Positions 1 through 8,540 of a stretch of DNA of 25,240 bases are shown piece by piece; the stretch's first letter is position 1, and each line of letters opens with the position of its first letter. The notes beneath the pieces are model-generated. The model was not told the DNA's origin, did not search any database, and saw only the letters and a list, made by a program, of their open reading frames with translations. The position numbers and the translations under genes were made by a program. This stretch comes from CBFIJI01 sp965662885 (lineage in GTDB: Bacteria; Bacteroidota; Bacteroidia; Flavobacteriales; Flavobacteriaceae): positions 1 through 25,240 of the forward strand of contig CBFIJI010000018.1 of assembly GCA_965662885.1 (NCBI GenBank), in the 5' to 3' direction.

Positions 1-1230
1 TCGTGGAATCGCTAAACGTACCAACTCTACTTTTGGGTAGCGATTTTCTCGTGTAATCGGATCCCTATCTGCCAAAATAGTCCCAATTTCTACCCCGCGA
101 ATCCCTGCTGTGATGTATAATTCTATCGCTAAAGATTGTGCTCGGTATTCTTCTTTTTGGATAGTGGGTACAAACTTATCGGCATCGAGATAGATCGCAT
201 GTCCTCCAAAAGGTTGCTGAACAGGAACATCAAAGGAAAGCAGTCGATTTCCCAAATAATGGACTTGATGTATTCTGCTTTCTAAATAGTCAAAAGAAGT
301 TGCTTCCTCCAACCCTACAGCCAGTGCACCCATATCTCTTCCTGACATTCCTCCATAGGTGATAAACCCCTCATACATGATATTATAGGTGATGCATTGG
401 TTGTAAACATCGATATCATTCAAGGCAATAAACCCTCCCATATTGACAATACCGTCTTTTTTGGCACTCATGACCATTCCGTTACCATAGGAAAAAAGTT
501 CTTTGACAATTTCTTTAATGCTTTTGTCTTGATAACCGTGTTCGCGAGTTTTTATGAAATAGGCGTTTTCAGCAAAACGGGCTGCATCAAAGTATAGGGG
601 AATATTGTAGGCGCTACACAAGGCGCTGACAGCTCGGATATTTTCCATAGAAACGGGTTGCCCTCCTATTGAATTACAAGTCACAGTGATCAAAACCAAT
701 GGGATCTTATCCCTTGGGGTAGTGTCAAATACGTATTTTAACTTATGGAGGTCAATATTGCCTTTAAAGGGATGTTGTTTGGAAGTATCAAAAGCCTCTT
801 CAATGGTGCAGTCAACGGCTTGTGCTTTTCGAAATTCAATATGTCCTTTGGTGGTGTCAAAATGGGCATTTCCAGGAACGATATCTCCTTTTTTTAGGAG
901 GGCTGAAAACAAAACGTTTTCCGCGGCCCGTCCTTGATGTGTAGGAATAAAATGGGTGTAACCTGTAAGGCGTTTGACGGTGTCATCTAATTTTTTGTAG
1001 GAACGTGATCCGGCATAGCTTTCATCGCCTTTCATTACTTCCGCCCACTGTTCATCAGACATGGCTCCTGTACCTGAATCGGTGAGTAAATCAATGATAA
1101 CTTGGTCGCTAGAGAGCTTGAATAAATTGTACTGTGCTTCTTTGATCCATGTTTTTCTTTGGGCAACAGTAGAGCGGCTGATGGTCTCAACCATTTTTGT
1201 TTTATAGGGTTCAATATAAGGTAGTTTCAT
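1..1230 (-). CDS. tnaA: Tryptophanase (tryptophan indole-lyase), C-terminus cut by window edge
   Basis: PLP-dependent beta-eliminating lyase that splits L-tryptophan into indole, pyruvate and ammonia in the cytoplasm. The 410 residues seen start at MKLPYIEPYK; about 50-60 C-terminal residues should lie beyond base 1. Visible family blocks are LLTDSGTGAM (48-57), THQGRAAEN (97-105), GGQPVSMENI (189-198), DAARFAENAYF (215-225) and SAKKDG (255-260), where K258 should hold PLP. Tyrosine phenol-lyase is the close alternative. The positions known to separate the two enzymes favour tryptophanase: Asp in FDTTKGH (D125) where phenol-lyase has Thr, and Val/Ile in RGVEIG where phenol-lyase has Met/Arg. 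No tryptophan permease or tnaC-like leader was recognised; the upstream neighbour is the divergent sulP. The reaction assignment is inferred from these residues. Confidence 0.92.
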   Translation of the reverse strand, partial: MKLPYIEPYKTKMVETISRSTVAQRKTWIKEAQYNLFKLSSDQVIIDLLTDSGTGAMSDEQWAEVMKGDESYAGSRSYKKLDDTVKRLTGYTHFIPTHQGRAAENVLFSALLKKGDIVPGNAHFDTTKGHIEFRKAQAVDCTIEEAFDTSKQHPFKGNIDLHKLKYVFDTTPRDKIPLVLITVTCNSIGGQPVSMENIRAVSALCSAYNIPLYFDAARFAENAYFIKTREHGYQDKSIKEIVKELFSYGNGMVMSAKKDGIVNMGGFIALNDIDVYNQCITYNIMYEGFITYGGMSGRDMGALAVGLEEATSFDYLESRIHQVHYLGNRLLSFDVPVQQPFGGHAIYLDADKFVPTIQKEEYRAQSLAIELYITAGIRGVEIGTILADRDPITRENRYPKVELVRLAIPR

Positions 1231-1677
1231 AATAACATGACTTTTATTGTGGTGAAAAAAAGGTGCTTAATTTTTATTTAAAAAAAGAAATAGAAATTAT
1301 GAACAGGGGAAGTGGTCTCTGTTTTTTAGATTGCGATAAACATTGTAAAATGGGTGTTTTTTAAAAAGCATTATCATCAATTAAAACCATCTAAATTTAC
1401 AAATTATAATTTATACCCTTTTCTCAGACTCCTAACTTTACTTAAAGTAGCTCCTTTCCTTTGATTCCCATTATCATATAGGGTTTTTATTAGTTGGCTA
1501 CTCAACTGTTGATGTGCTTTACGAGGGTTTATTGAAATAGTAATATTTTAACCATATCGTCAATAAACATCTAAAGAATACAGGTATTTTTTGTGATATG
1601 AATGAATTTTTTATTTTGTTACTATTAACTTCTTTAGTTCCTTTAAAAAGTAGTATCCTTGCGACTTTTTAGTCCTT
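1231..1677. other. Divergent intergenic region tnaA / sulP
   Basis: An AT-rich spacer of about 450 bases separates the divergent tnaA and sulP starts and must hold promoters for both. No convincing coding region, tRNA or hairpin terminator was found. A short perfect palindrome AAATTATAATTT lies near 1399, but it is AT-only and may be chance. The only promoter-like box noted is the -7-like element before sulP, listed separately. No clear TAnnTTTG element was found on the tnaA side. Confidence 0.5.
1654..1661 (+). promoter_or_regulatory. Possible Bacteroidota -7 box before sulP
   Basis: TATCCTTG matches 7 of 8 positions of the Bacteroidota -7 consensus TAnnTTTG and lies 16 bases before the sulP ATG. 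No clean TTG -33 box at the expected 17-23 base spacing was found, only TTTAG at 1633-1637. This is a weak call and would imply a very short 5' leader. Confidence 0.3.
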
Positions 1678-3276
1678 ATGCGTAATTACTTTAATGCCCT
1701 TACCCAGAACACGAACAAAGATATTCTCAGTGGAATTACTGTCGCTCTTGCTTTGGTTCCCGAAGCAGTTGCTTTTGCATTTGTTGCAGGGGTAGATCCA
1801 CTGGTGGGACTTTATGCCGCCTTTATGATTGGTTTAATCACGGCTGTTTTTGGTGGACGACCAGGAATGATTAGTGGAGCTACAGGTGCACTAGCGGTGG
1901 TGATGGTGAGTTTGGTGGCACAAGGAAATGCTAAAGGTGTTGAAGGGGAGAACTTAGGTTTGTATTATCTTTTTGCGACAGTCATCTTTATGGGGATAAT
2001 TCAGATGGCAGTTGGTTTTTTAAAATTAGGAAAATTTGTGCGGTTAATTCCACATCCTGTGATGATGGGTTTTGTAAATGGTTTGGCTATTGTCATTTTT
2101 TTATCGCAACTCGGCATGTTTACAACAACGGTAAATGGAGAGTCACAATGGCTTGAAGGGCAGGCCTTGTTTACGATGTTGGGCTTAGTGGCTTTAACAA
2201 TGGCAATTTTGTATTTTTTACCCAAGTTAAATAAAAAATTACCAGAAGCATTGATTGCTATTGGTGTGGTTACTGCGATTGGGCTTTTATCCAATCTAGA
2301 AGTGGCTACTGTTGGAAGTTTTATCGCTGATGGTGGAGGAGAAGGATTAAAAGGAGGTCTTCCTCAATTTCAATGGGCACTATTTAGTAAACTACCCTTT
2401 ACCCTAGACACCCTTGTGTTTATTGCTCCTTATGCTGTTATTTTAGCAGCTATCGGATTAATTGAGTCGTTGATGACACTCAACCTTGTGGATGAGCTTA
2501 CGGAATCCCGAGGAAATGCCAATCGTGAGTGTTTAGCACAGGGAGGTGCGAATATCGTTACTGGACTATTTGGAGGTATGGGAGGCTGTGCAATGATTGG
2601 TCAGTCGATAATCAATATTAAATCTGGAGGTAGGACCCGACTTTCAGGCATTGTTGCTGCTTTGATGTTGCTGTGTTTTATTCTTTTTGCGTCTTCTTTA
2701 ATTGAGCAAGTCCCCATTGCGGCGCTGGTGGGAGTGATGTTTATGGTGGTTATCGGAACCTTTGCATGGAGTAGTTTTCGTATTCTTCATAAAATTCCTG
2801 TGAGTGATGCTTTAGTGTTGGTTAGTGTTTCGGCACTTACTGTATTTTTTGATCTTGCGATTGCTGTTTTAGCTGGGATCATTATCAGTGCTTTGGTTTT
2901 TGCATGGGAAAATGCCAAACGAATTCGGGCACGGAAGCACTTTTTGGAGAATGGGACGAAAGTTTATGAAATATGGGGTCCCTTATTTTTTGGCAGTATC
3001 CAAGATTTTAAAAGTAAATTTGATGTACAACAAGATCCAGATACTGTAATAATTGATTTTATGGAATCACGAGTTAGTGATCATTCTGCCTTAGAAGCTC
3101 TTAGTCAATTGGTGGAAAAATACGAAGCGATAGGAAAAAAAATCACCATTCAACATTTAAGTCAAGAATGTCAAAAGTTGATGCTTAAGGCTTCTCCAAA
3201 AATGCATCAAGTCATTGAAAAAAGTATTGATGATCCCCGTTATCATGTAATGGTTCAAGTCAATGAATTGCCTTAG
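1678..3276 (+). CDS. SulP-family inorganic anion transporter with C-terminal STAS domain
   Basis: Inner-membrane transporter of the SLC26/SulP family; family members carry sulfate, bicarbonate or other anions, usually by Na+ or H+ coupling. The 532 residues are the usual length for the short bacterial branch. Hydrophobic segments fill roughly residues 15-410. The family entry region is visible as DPLVGLYAAFMIGLITAVFG followed by RPGMISGATGALAVV. A STAS domain spans about 426-530, with VSDHSALEAL at the site where related domains carry a D-S/T-G-L motif. It stands alone between divergent tnaA and a convergent small gene, with no carbonic anhydrase or sulfate-assimilation gene beside it, so the substrate cannot be named. 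The ATG chosen is the first in frame and follows the weak promoter-like box. Confidence 0.9.
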   Translation: MRNYFNALTQNTNKDILSGITVALALVPEAVAFAFVAGVDPLVGLYAAFMIGLITAVFGGRPGMISGATGALAVVMVSLVAQGNAKGVEGENLGLYYLFATVIFMGIIQMAVGFLKLGKFVRLIPHPVMMGFVNGLAIVIFLSQLGMFTTTVNGESQWLEGQALFTMLGLVALTMAILYFLPKLNKKLPEALIAIGVVTAIGLLSNLEVATVGSFIADGGGEGLKGGLPQFQWALFSKLPFTLDTLVFIAPYAVILAAIGLIESLMTLNLVDELTESRGNANRECLAQGGANIVTGLFGGMGGCAMIGQSIINIKSGGRTRLSGIVAALMLLCFILFASSLIEQVPIAALVGVMFMVVIGTFAWSSFRILHKIPVSDALVLVSVSALTVFFDLAIAVLAGIIISALVFAWENAKRIRARKHFLENGTKVYEIWGPLFFGSIQDFKSKFDVQQDPDTVIIDFMESRVSDHSALEALSQLVEKYEAIGKKITIQHLSQECQKLMLKASPKMHQVIEKSIDDPRYHVMVQVNELP

Positions 3277-3300
3277 TTTTAAGAGCTGTTTCTTGTCGTT

Positions 3301-3543
3301 TTATCTTTTTCCAAAGCGACTGGACCAGTCTTGATGTAGTTGTTCTTTTTTAATGCGTTCTTGTACCTTGGGGTCATTGAGTAGGGGATGGTGAACCCCT
3401 TGAGAGGTCAAATGGTATTCATCACAATCCAAACAGCGATAATAGTTGCTTGCTGCTTTAACAAAACGAATGTGAGAGCGAATTAAGGCTTCTTGAACTT
3501 CCGCTTCCGAATAGTATCCGATTTTATTATGACTACAGGCCAT
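3301..3543 (-). CDS. Small zinc-ribbon-like protein of unknown function
   Basis: This 80-residue, basic, probably soluble protein has no named function that I recognise. Visible features are an N-terminal C-S-H, a central YYRCLDCDEYHLTSQG with a CxxC pair, and a polar, charged C-terminus. The Y-x-C-x-x-C-x-x-(W/Y)-H-L-T-S pattern occurs in many short bacterial proteins that look like minimal zinc ribbons, and C3/H5 could supply the remaining ligands. That metal-binding idea is inference. It is convergent with sulP (24-base gap) and sits 68 bases downstream of the alpha/beta hydrolase start side on the opposite flank, with no obvious operon partner. Codon use looks like that of its neighbours, which supports a real gene. 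Confidence 0.65.
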   Translation of the reverse strand: MACSHNKIGYYSEAEVQEALIRSHIRFVKAASNYYRCLDCDEYHLTSQGVHHPLLNDPKVQERIKKEQLHQDWSSRFGKR

Positions 3544-3611
3544 TGCAATTGCTTTGTTTTGCTAAAGTAAGCCTTCTGCTAGATTTTTAAAATAGTAGGT
3601 TTTGATTTATT

Positions 3612-4544
3612 TTAGAAGCTATTCAACCAATCTTCCATTCGTTCCGTCCAACCTTGTAAATGACCTTTTCCAAGGGCTAGTCCATAGCCATGTCCTCCAT
3701 AAGAATAAATATGTAGTTCGCTTTGAACTTCAAATTTTTGAAGGGCTTTATAAAAAAGTAAACTGTTACTCACTGGTACTGCTTTGTCGTCAGCGGAATG
3801 AATCAAAAAGGTGGGTGGGGTGTTTTTAGTCACCTGAAGTTCGTTGGAGTACAGGGAAACTAAAGAATCTAAGGGGGACTTTCCCAATAAATTATCTTTA
3901 GAGCCTTGATGGGTATGTTCGGCCTTCATACTGATGACGGGATAAACCAAGATACTAAAATCGGGTCGTGCATTTCGACGATCTATTTCATCCATTGGGG
4001 TAAAACTTTCTTGTTGATAGTGGGTAGCTAGCGTTGCTGCCAAATGTCCCCCTGCGGAAAACCCCATAACCCCTATTTGATTTGGGGAAAGATTCCATTT
4101 TTCAGAATGCTCGCGAATGAGTCTAAGGGCGCGTTGTGCATCTTGTAGGGGAGCGAGATGGGAAACAGCAACCGACTTTGCTTGGGGCATCCGATATTTT
4201 AACACAAATGCTGCAATGCCCTTGGAATTTAATAATTTGGCAATATCGCTGCCTTCCCAATCATAAGCCAACCCCTCATAGCCTCCGCCAGGGCAAATGA
4301 GTATTGCTTTTCCATTGGCATTAGCTTTGGAGGGTAAATAGACGGCTAAGGAGGGCTTTTGAACCTTACGTATCCAGAAAATATCTCCTTGTGTTTGGAC
4401 TTCTTTTTCTGTAGCAGGTTGAAAATTGGGAATTTCATCGGGCCATAGCGGTAGGATTTCGGATTGCCCAAAAGTAAATAGTGGCAGTGCAAGCAGTATC
4501 CAAGAAATTAGGCCTTTAAATAAGTGGTTATATGTGTTTTTCAT
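3612..4544 (-). CDS. Secreted alpha/beta hydrolase (esterase/BD-FAE-like)
   Basis: A 310-residue serine hydrolase of the Aes/BD-FAE-like esterase group, which contains enzymes that remove acyl or phenolic esters from plant or algal carbohydrates. Residues 1-26 form a Sec signal peptide (basic start, WILLALPLFTFG, then Q), so it is probably periplasmic. The oxyanion-hole region is CPGGGYEG (84-91). The nucleophile is S163 in GFSAGGH, the acid is D252/D253 in HSADDKAVP, and the base is H285 in GGHGYG. It lies downstream of the inositol operon on the same strand but is separated from it by about 330 bases and a hairpin terminator, so it is likely transcribed alone. The substrate is unknown; a sugar ester is the best guess from family and neighbours. 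Confidence 0.85.
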   Translation of the reverse strand: MKNTYNHLFKGLISWILLALPLFTFGQSEILPLWPDEIPNFQPATEKEVQTQGDIFWIRKVQKPSLAVYLPSKANANGKAILICPGGGYEGLAYDWEGSDIAKLLNSKGIAAFVLKYRMPQAKSVAVSHLAPLQDAQRALRLIREHSEKWNLSPNQIGVMGFSAGGHLAATLATHYQQESFTPMDEIDRRNARPDFSILVYPVISMKAEHTHQGSKDNLLGKSPLDSLVSLYSNELQVTKNTPPTFLIHSADDKAVPVSNSLLFYKALQKFEVQSELHIYSYGGHGYGLALGKGHLQGWTERMEDWLNSF

Positions 4545-4873
4545 TTTCTAAAATTAGGAAGTCATCACGGAAAACCCCAATAAACAAACTGTTTTTTTGA
4601 TAGTGAGTGCTTTTAATAGAAACTTATCTAAAGTTTTTTTCTGCTTAGGCGTTGATGACAGTCATTTTATTTTGATAAGAAAATAAATCACAAAACCAAA
4701 AACAAAAGGGAATGCTGTTTTGATGCTGTGAATCTTTTTTTAGGGTTTTATAGGTTCTGAATACGTTTTTCCTTTACTCAATATTAGGGATTTTTTAAAA
4801 ATGAGGTAAGCAAAACAAAAGGGAGGAAACTCCCCCTTTTCTTTAGCGCAGCCTTTTTGTAGTTTGGGTTTGA
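4545..4873. other. Intergenic region between symporter and hydrolase genes
   Basis: This stretch of about 330 bases holds the putative terminator of the inositol operon near its right end (listed separately) and must contain the promoter for the alpha/beta hydrolase. A 7-of-8 TAnnTTTG-like element (TAAGTTTC, minus strand) lies about 75 bases before the hydrolase start, with no good -33 partner. No coding potential or RNA gene was seen. Confidence 0.4.
4817..4840 (-). terminator. Putative intrinsic terminator after the symporter gene
   Basis: The arms AAAAGGGAG and CTCCCCCTTTT form an imperfect hairpin (two extra C) 33 bases after the symporter stop. Read on the minus strand, it ends in a T-rich run (TTTTGTTTT). 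This fits the end of the inositol transcript. Confidence 0.5.
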
Positions 4874-6451
4874 TTAGAAATTACCCAAAAGAAAATAAAT
4901 CAAAAGGGTAGTAATTGCTAAGAAAATTGAAAAGCCTTTGGTGTACTTCCAAGGCTTCATTTCAACCATTTTTAAATCTTTTATTTGAAAGTTTTTTTGA
5001 TGGGGAACCCAAACAGATACTAGCCCCATCACCGCCATGTTAAGGACAAATTCGATACCCCAAATATGGACAAAATGGAGGTCAACTTTAAAAATAAAGG
5101 TACAGAAGATATAAAAGCATAAACCGACCACTAAAGCTAATTTTGCCGCCAATGCGGAGATTCTTTTAATAAAAAACCCAGCCAACATGATGGAGGCAAT
5201 GGGGATAAAGAAAATTCCGTTGAGTTGTTGTAGCAATTGATAGAGTCCGTCGGGGGCATTGGCCACTAATGGCGCCACAGCAATGGCAAAAAGTGCTAAG
5301 ATGGCTGAGGTGATTTTTCCAATTTTAACGAGTTGGGAATCTCCCACATTTTGATTGAGATGTCTTTTGTAAATATCAATACTAAAAATGGTGGCTGCAC
5401 TGTTGAGAACACTGTTAAAAGTACTTAAAACGGCACCCATGACGATGGCTGCAAAAAGCCCAACAAAACTAGCGGGTAAAAGGCGTTTGATTAATTCGGG
5501 ATAGATCATATCCTGTTGACCGTACCATTGATCGCCGTAATAATAAAAGCCAATGACACCAGGAAGGATAATGATTAGGGGAACTAAGATTTTAAGAAAG
5601 CCGGTAAAGAGTAATCCTTTTTGTGCTTCTTTTAAATTTTTTGCTCCCAAGGCACGTTGAATGATGGTTTGATTCATACACCAAAAATAGATTTGATTGA
5701 TCATTAAACCAGTAAAAAGGACTTCAAATGGCAAGACAGAATCACTACTGCCAATGACGTTAAATTTTTCAGGAGCGTGGGTATAAACGGTATTGAGTCC
5801 CTCCAGCGGGTTTCCTTCTCCAATATGGAGTAGGGCGATAAAGGGAATGGCTAAACCTCCAACAAGCAAGCCATAGCCGTTAAAAGTATCTGAAACAGCT
5901 ACTGCTTTGAGTCCGCCAAAAATGGCATAGAGCGAACCAAATAGACCAATGACCCCAATGGTAACATTCATCCCTTGTGTTTTGGAGACTTGTAAGAGTT
6001 CGGAAATATTAAAAATGCTTTCTAAATTGATTGCCCCAGTGTAAAGTACAATGGGGAGCAGGGTAACGATGAAGGAGATCATTAAGAAAAAAGCGACCAA
6101 TGAGCGGGTAAAGCCATCAAAGCGGCTTTCTAAAAACTGCGGGATGGTGGTCAAGCCCATTTTTAAATATTTGGGAACAAAATAGACAGCTGTTAGAATG
6201 AGCGCTAGGGCAGAAGTGACTTCCCAAGCAATGATGATAAACCCATTTTTATAAGAAGATCCGTTCATTCCAATTAAATGTTCGGTGGAGATGTTAGTCA
6301 GCAACATGGAACCGGCAATGACCCATCCGCTTAGACTTCTCCCGCCTAAAAAATAGCCTTCCTGAGACGTTAACTTTTCCTTTCGTAATCGAAACCAAGA
6401 GTAGGCAGCAATAAACAAGGTATAGGCAAAAAAGGGTAAAAATAGTTGCAT
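4874..6451 (-). CDS. Sodium:solute symporter (SSS family, SGLT-like), probable inositol/sugar importer
   Basis: Inner-membrane Na+-coupled importer of 525 residues, the normal length for a protein of the Vibrio SGLT type. The sequence follows the SGLT pattern: EGYFLGGRSL (31-40), NISTEHLIGMNGSSY (53-67) around TM1, LKAVAVSDTFNGYG, then a Q-x-x-I-Q-R-A-L-G-A-K-N stretch after TM7, and a STFNSVLNSAATIFSIDIYK block corresponding to the Na+-site helix. The last hydrophobic segment ends at the C-terminus, as in 14-TM members. It starts 6 bases after the iolG stop and completes an operon with MIOX and iolG. SSS carriers transport myo-inositol, glucose, galactose and others; myo- or scyllo-inositol as substrate is inferred from the operon. 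Confidence 0.88.
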   Translation of the reverse strand: MQLFLPFFAYTLFIAAYSWFRLRKEKLTSQEGYFLGGRSLSGWVIAGSMLLTNISTEHLIGMNGSSYKNGFIIIAWEVTSALALILTAVYFVPKYLKMGLTTIPQFLESRFDGFTRSLVAFFLMISFIVTLLPIVLYTGAINLESIFNISELLQVSKTQGMNVTIGVIGLFGSLYAIFGGLKAVAVSDTFNGYGLLVGGLAIPFIALLHIGEGNPLEGLNTVYTHAPEKFNVIGSSDSVLPFEVLFTGLMINQIYFWCMNQTIIQRALGAKNLKEAQKGLLFTGFLKILVPLIIILPGVIGFYYYGDQWYGQQDMIYPELIKRLLPASFVGLFAAIVMGAVLSTFNSVLNSAATIFSIDIYKRHLNQNVGDSQLVKIGKITSAILALFAIAVAPLVANAPDGLYQLLQQLNGIFFIPIASIMLAGFFIKRISALAAKLALVVGLCFYIFCTFIFKVDLHFVHIWGIEFVLNMAVMGLVSVWVPHQKNFQIKDLKMVEMKPWKYTKGFSIFLAITTLLIYFLLGNF

Positions 6452-6457
6452 AAGAAA

Positions 6458-7468
6458 TTAGTTGATAGCAGGGTGGATGGTGTCCACGGCTTGTTTTTGT
6501 TTTACGGCTTGTTTTGCCGCTAAGGCGATGGATAAAGCAGCAAGACCATCTTGAGCATTGATAGATGGTTTTTTTTCATTGATGAGTCCTTCTACAAAAT
6601 GGTGGATGATGTTACGATAGGAATCGGCATAGCGTTCCATAAAAAAATGCTGTGGCCGGGCACTGTGGTATCCTTCTCCATCCCGATAAAAAAGAGCATC
6701 CTCTACAATATTTTTGGTTCCATACATCCCCTTGGCTCCAAAGACTTCTATTCGTTGATCGTATCCATAGCAGCTGTTTCTGCTGTTGTCGATGACTGCC
6801 ATGGCTCCTCCTTTAAACATTAAAGTGGTTACTGCGGTGTCGATATCTTCGTATTGGGCTAAGGGAAGATTTCCAAAAATAGTTCCGGTTGAATGAACAC
6901 GGACGACTTCATCTGCAACCAGATAACGGGCCATATCAAAATCATGGATAGCCATGTCGAGAAATAATCCACCGGAGGTTTTAATGTAGTCCAAGGGTGG
7001 AGGCCCAGGGTCACGGCTAGTGATCTTGACAATTTGAGGAGATCCTGTTTTTCCATTTTTAATGGCGTTTTTCAGTTGTAAAACATGGGGATCAAAGCGT
7101 CTATTAAATCCAACCATAAAATGGATACCTGTTGCCTCTATCGTTTCCACGACTTTTTTGACATGTGCTATGGAAAGGTCAATGGGTTTTTCACAAAAAA
7201 TATGTTTACCTGCCTCAGCAGCCAATAGAATATGTTCATAATGGAAAGCAGTAGGGGAAGCGATAACAACGGCATCAATGGCCTTGTCTGCGAGCATGTC
7301 AACAAGGGTGCTGTAGTGTTTTTCGACTCCGTTTTGATGTAAAAATGCTTTTTTATCTTGATTTATAGAGCATCCTGCAACGACTTGTGCATCTTTACAG
7401 TACCGCTGAATGTTGGAGAGGTGTACTTTACCTATTCTTCCTAAACCTACAATTCCAAAATTGATCAT
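6458..7468 (-). CDS. iolG: Inositol 2-dehydrogenase (Gfo/Idh/MocA family)
   Basis: NAD-dependent oxidoreductase of 336 residues, matching IolG length. It should interconvert myo-inositol and 2-keto-myo-inositol (scyllo-inosose). The Rossmann signature GIVGLGRIGKVH is at 5-16. CEKP (92-95) gives the catalytic-region K94, and DMAIHDFD (171-178) gives the D171/H175/D176 set typical of IolG. TSRDPGPPP (150-158) and GFNRRFDP (120-127) are strong IolG-like blocks. It lies 28 bases after MIOX and 6 bases before the symporter. MIOX already opens the ring of myo-inositol, so in this operon the enzyme may feed other isomers (for example through scyllo-inosose) into the myo-inositol pool; that role is inference. 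Other family members act on different cyclitols or sugars, so exact specificity is not certain. Confidence 0.85.
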   Translation of the reverse strand: MINFGIVGLGRIGKVHLSNIQRYCKDAQVVAGCSINQDKKAFLHQNGVEKHYSTLVDMLADKAIDAVVIASPTAFHYEHILLAAEAGKHIFCEKPIDLSIAHVKKVVETIEATGIHFMVGFNRRFDPHVLQLKNAIKNGKTGSPQIVKITSRDPGPPPLDYIKTSGGLFLDMAIHDFDMARYLVADEVVRVHSTGTIFGNLPLAQYEDIDTAVTTLMFKGGAMAVIDNSRNSCYGYDQRIEVFGAKGMYGTKNIVEDALFYRDGEGYHSARPQHFFMERYADSYRNIIHHFVEGLINEKKPSINAQDGLAALSIALAAKQAVKQKQAVDTIHPAIN

Positions 7469-7496
7469 CCCCTTTAATTATGCTTATTAAAATAAA

Positions 7497-8360
7497 TTAA
7501 AAGAATAATTTTTCGGGTAGGTATTTGGCAATTAAAGCTTCGTAATAGGGGCGTAGCGCCTTGGTGTCGGGTGGAACGGGCGCCTTGGAGTACAAGTCGT
7601 AGGGGTTGAAACGTTTGACCCATTCAAAATTTTTATGGTCTTCTTCATTCATTAAGTACCCATAGGCATTTTCACGATGTTGGGCATAAAAGGAATGATA
7701 CCGAATCATATAGAGTGCGGGTTTGGGAAGGTAGTCTTTGACTATTTGATAAAGGTATTCATCGTGTCCCCAACTCATTTTTACCTTATCCAAGCCGCAA
7801 TGTTCCGAATAAATACCCAGTTTTGTGTTGTATCGGGAATCGTTATAGTCTGGATTTTCATTAAAGAATTCGGGATAGACAATTTTATCTGAAAATTGAC
7901 AACCCACGGGAAAGGTATCTCCTACTACCGCCCATTGCGGGTCTCCAAAAAGACAAAGAACTTTACCTAGATCATGTAACAGTCCAGTGAGTACAAACCA
8001 GTCGGGATGACCGTCTTTTCTAATGGCTTCGGAGGTTTGGAAGAGGTGTTGCAATTGATCCAATTCAATATCAGGGTCACTGTCGTCCACTAGGGTATTG
8101 AGATAGTCCAAAGCGTCCCAGATGGTCATTTCCCGTTTGTTAAAGGATAAAAAGTTATCTTCTTTTTCAGCCACAAAGTCAACAGTTTGGTATTGGTGGT
8201 TAAGCTGATAGAATTCTCTAACAGTTGCCTCTCTATCGGAGTCCACATAGTTTCGAAATGCTTCCTTTTTTTTGGTCGTTTCAGGGTCAGGATAGCGCTT
8301 TAATAAATCGTCCTCCCAATCTTCTACACTGGAAAGGGGGGTCGGGTTGGGTTTTTTCAT
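7497..8360 (-). CDS. Inositol oxygenase (MIOX), di-iron myo-inositol ring cleavage
   Basis: Cytoplasmic non-haem di-iron enzyme converting myo-inositol and O2 to D-glucuronate. At 287 residues it is nearly the length of the animal enzyme and resembles it along its whole length. Shared blocks include AFRNY (34-38), QTVDFV (58-63), LVDDSDPD (90-97), LLHDLGKVL (127-135), PQWAVVGDTFPVGC (141-154), CGLDKVKMSWGHDEY (188-202), IRYHSFY (219-225) and PYDLYSK (253-259). All six iron ligands of the mammalian enzyme have counterparts: H105, H129, D130, H199, H222 and D255. It is the first gene of the operon with iolG and the symporter. A 7-of-8 TAnnTTTG-like box lies at 8392-8399 (minus), 31 bases before the start. 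Genes for glucuronate breakdown are not in the window. Confidence 0.95.
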   Translation of the reverse strand: MKKPNPTPLSSVEDWEDDLLKRYPDPETTKKKEAFRNYVDSDREATVREFYQLNHQYQTVDFVAEKEDNFLSFNKREMTIWDALDYLNTLVDDSDPDIELDQLQHLFQTSEAIRKDGHPDWFVLTGLLHDLGKVLCLFGDPQWAVVGDTFPVGCQFSDKIVYPEFFNENPDYNDSRYNTKLGIYSEHCGLDKVKMSWGHDEYLYQIVKDYLPKPALYMIRYHSFYAQHRENAYGYLMNEEDHKNFEWVKRFNPYDLYSKAPVPPDTKALRPYYEALIAKYLPEKLFF

Positions 8361-8518
8361 TGCGTAATGGTTTACTTTGTACGCTTAAATTTAAAGATAA
8401 TTTTTTAAAAATCAGCGTAAGTTGTGTACCCCTTGCCTTATTGATTTGAGAAGAGGCACTCAATTGTATTTCAGTAAATTGGTTTCTGTTGTGTAATTTT
8501 CTCCAAAGTCACTGAAAG

Positions 8519-8536
8519 AAGGGCTTATAAGTCCTT
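8519..8536. repeat. Near-perfect 18-base palindrome after the DUF1080 gene
   Basis: AAGGGCTTA/TAAGTCCTT is an inverted repeat with one mismatch and no loop, 4 bases past the DUF1080 stop and about 160 bases upstream of MIOX. The lack of a loop and T-run argues against a terminator. It could be an operator half-pair or chance. Confidence 0.3.
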
Positions 8537-8540
8537 ATTG

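Noticed and set aside
1..1230. Tyrosine phenol-lyase
   Set aside because: Discriminating residues (Asp in FDTTKGH, Val/Ile in RGVEIG) are of the tryptophanase type.
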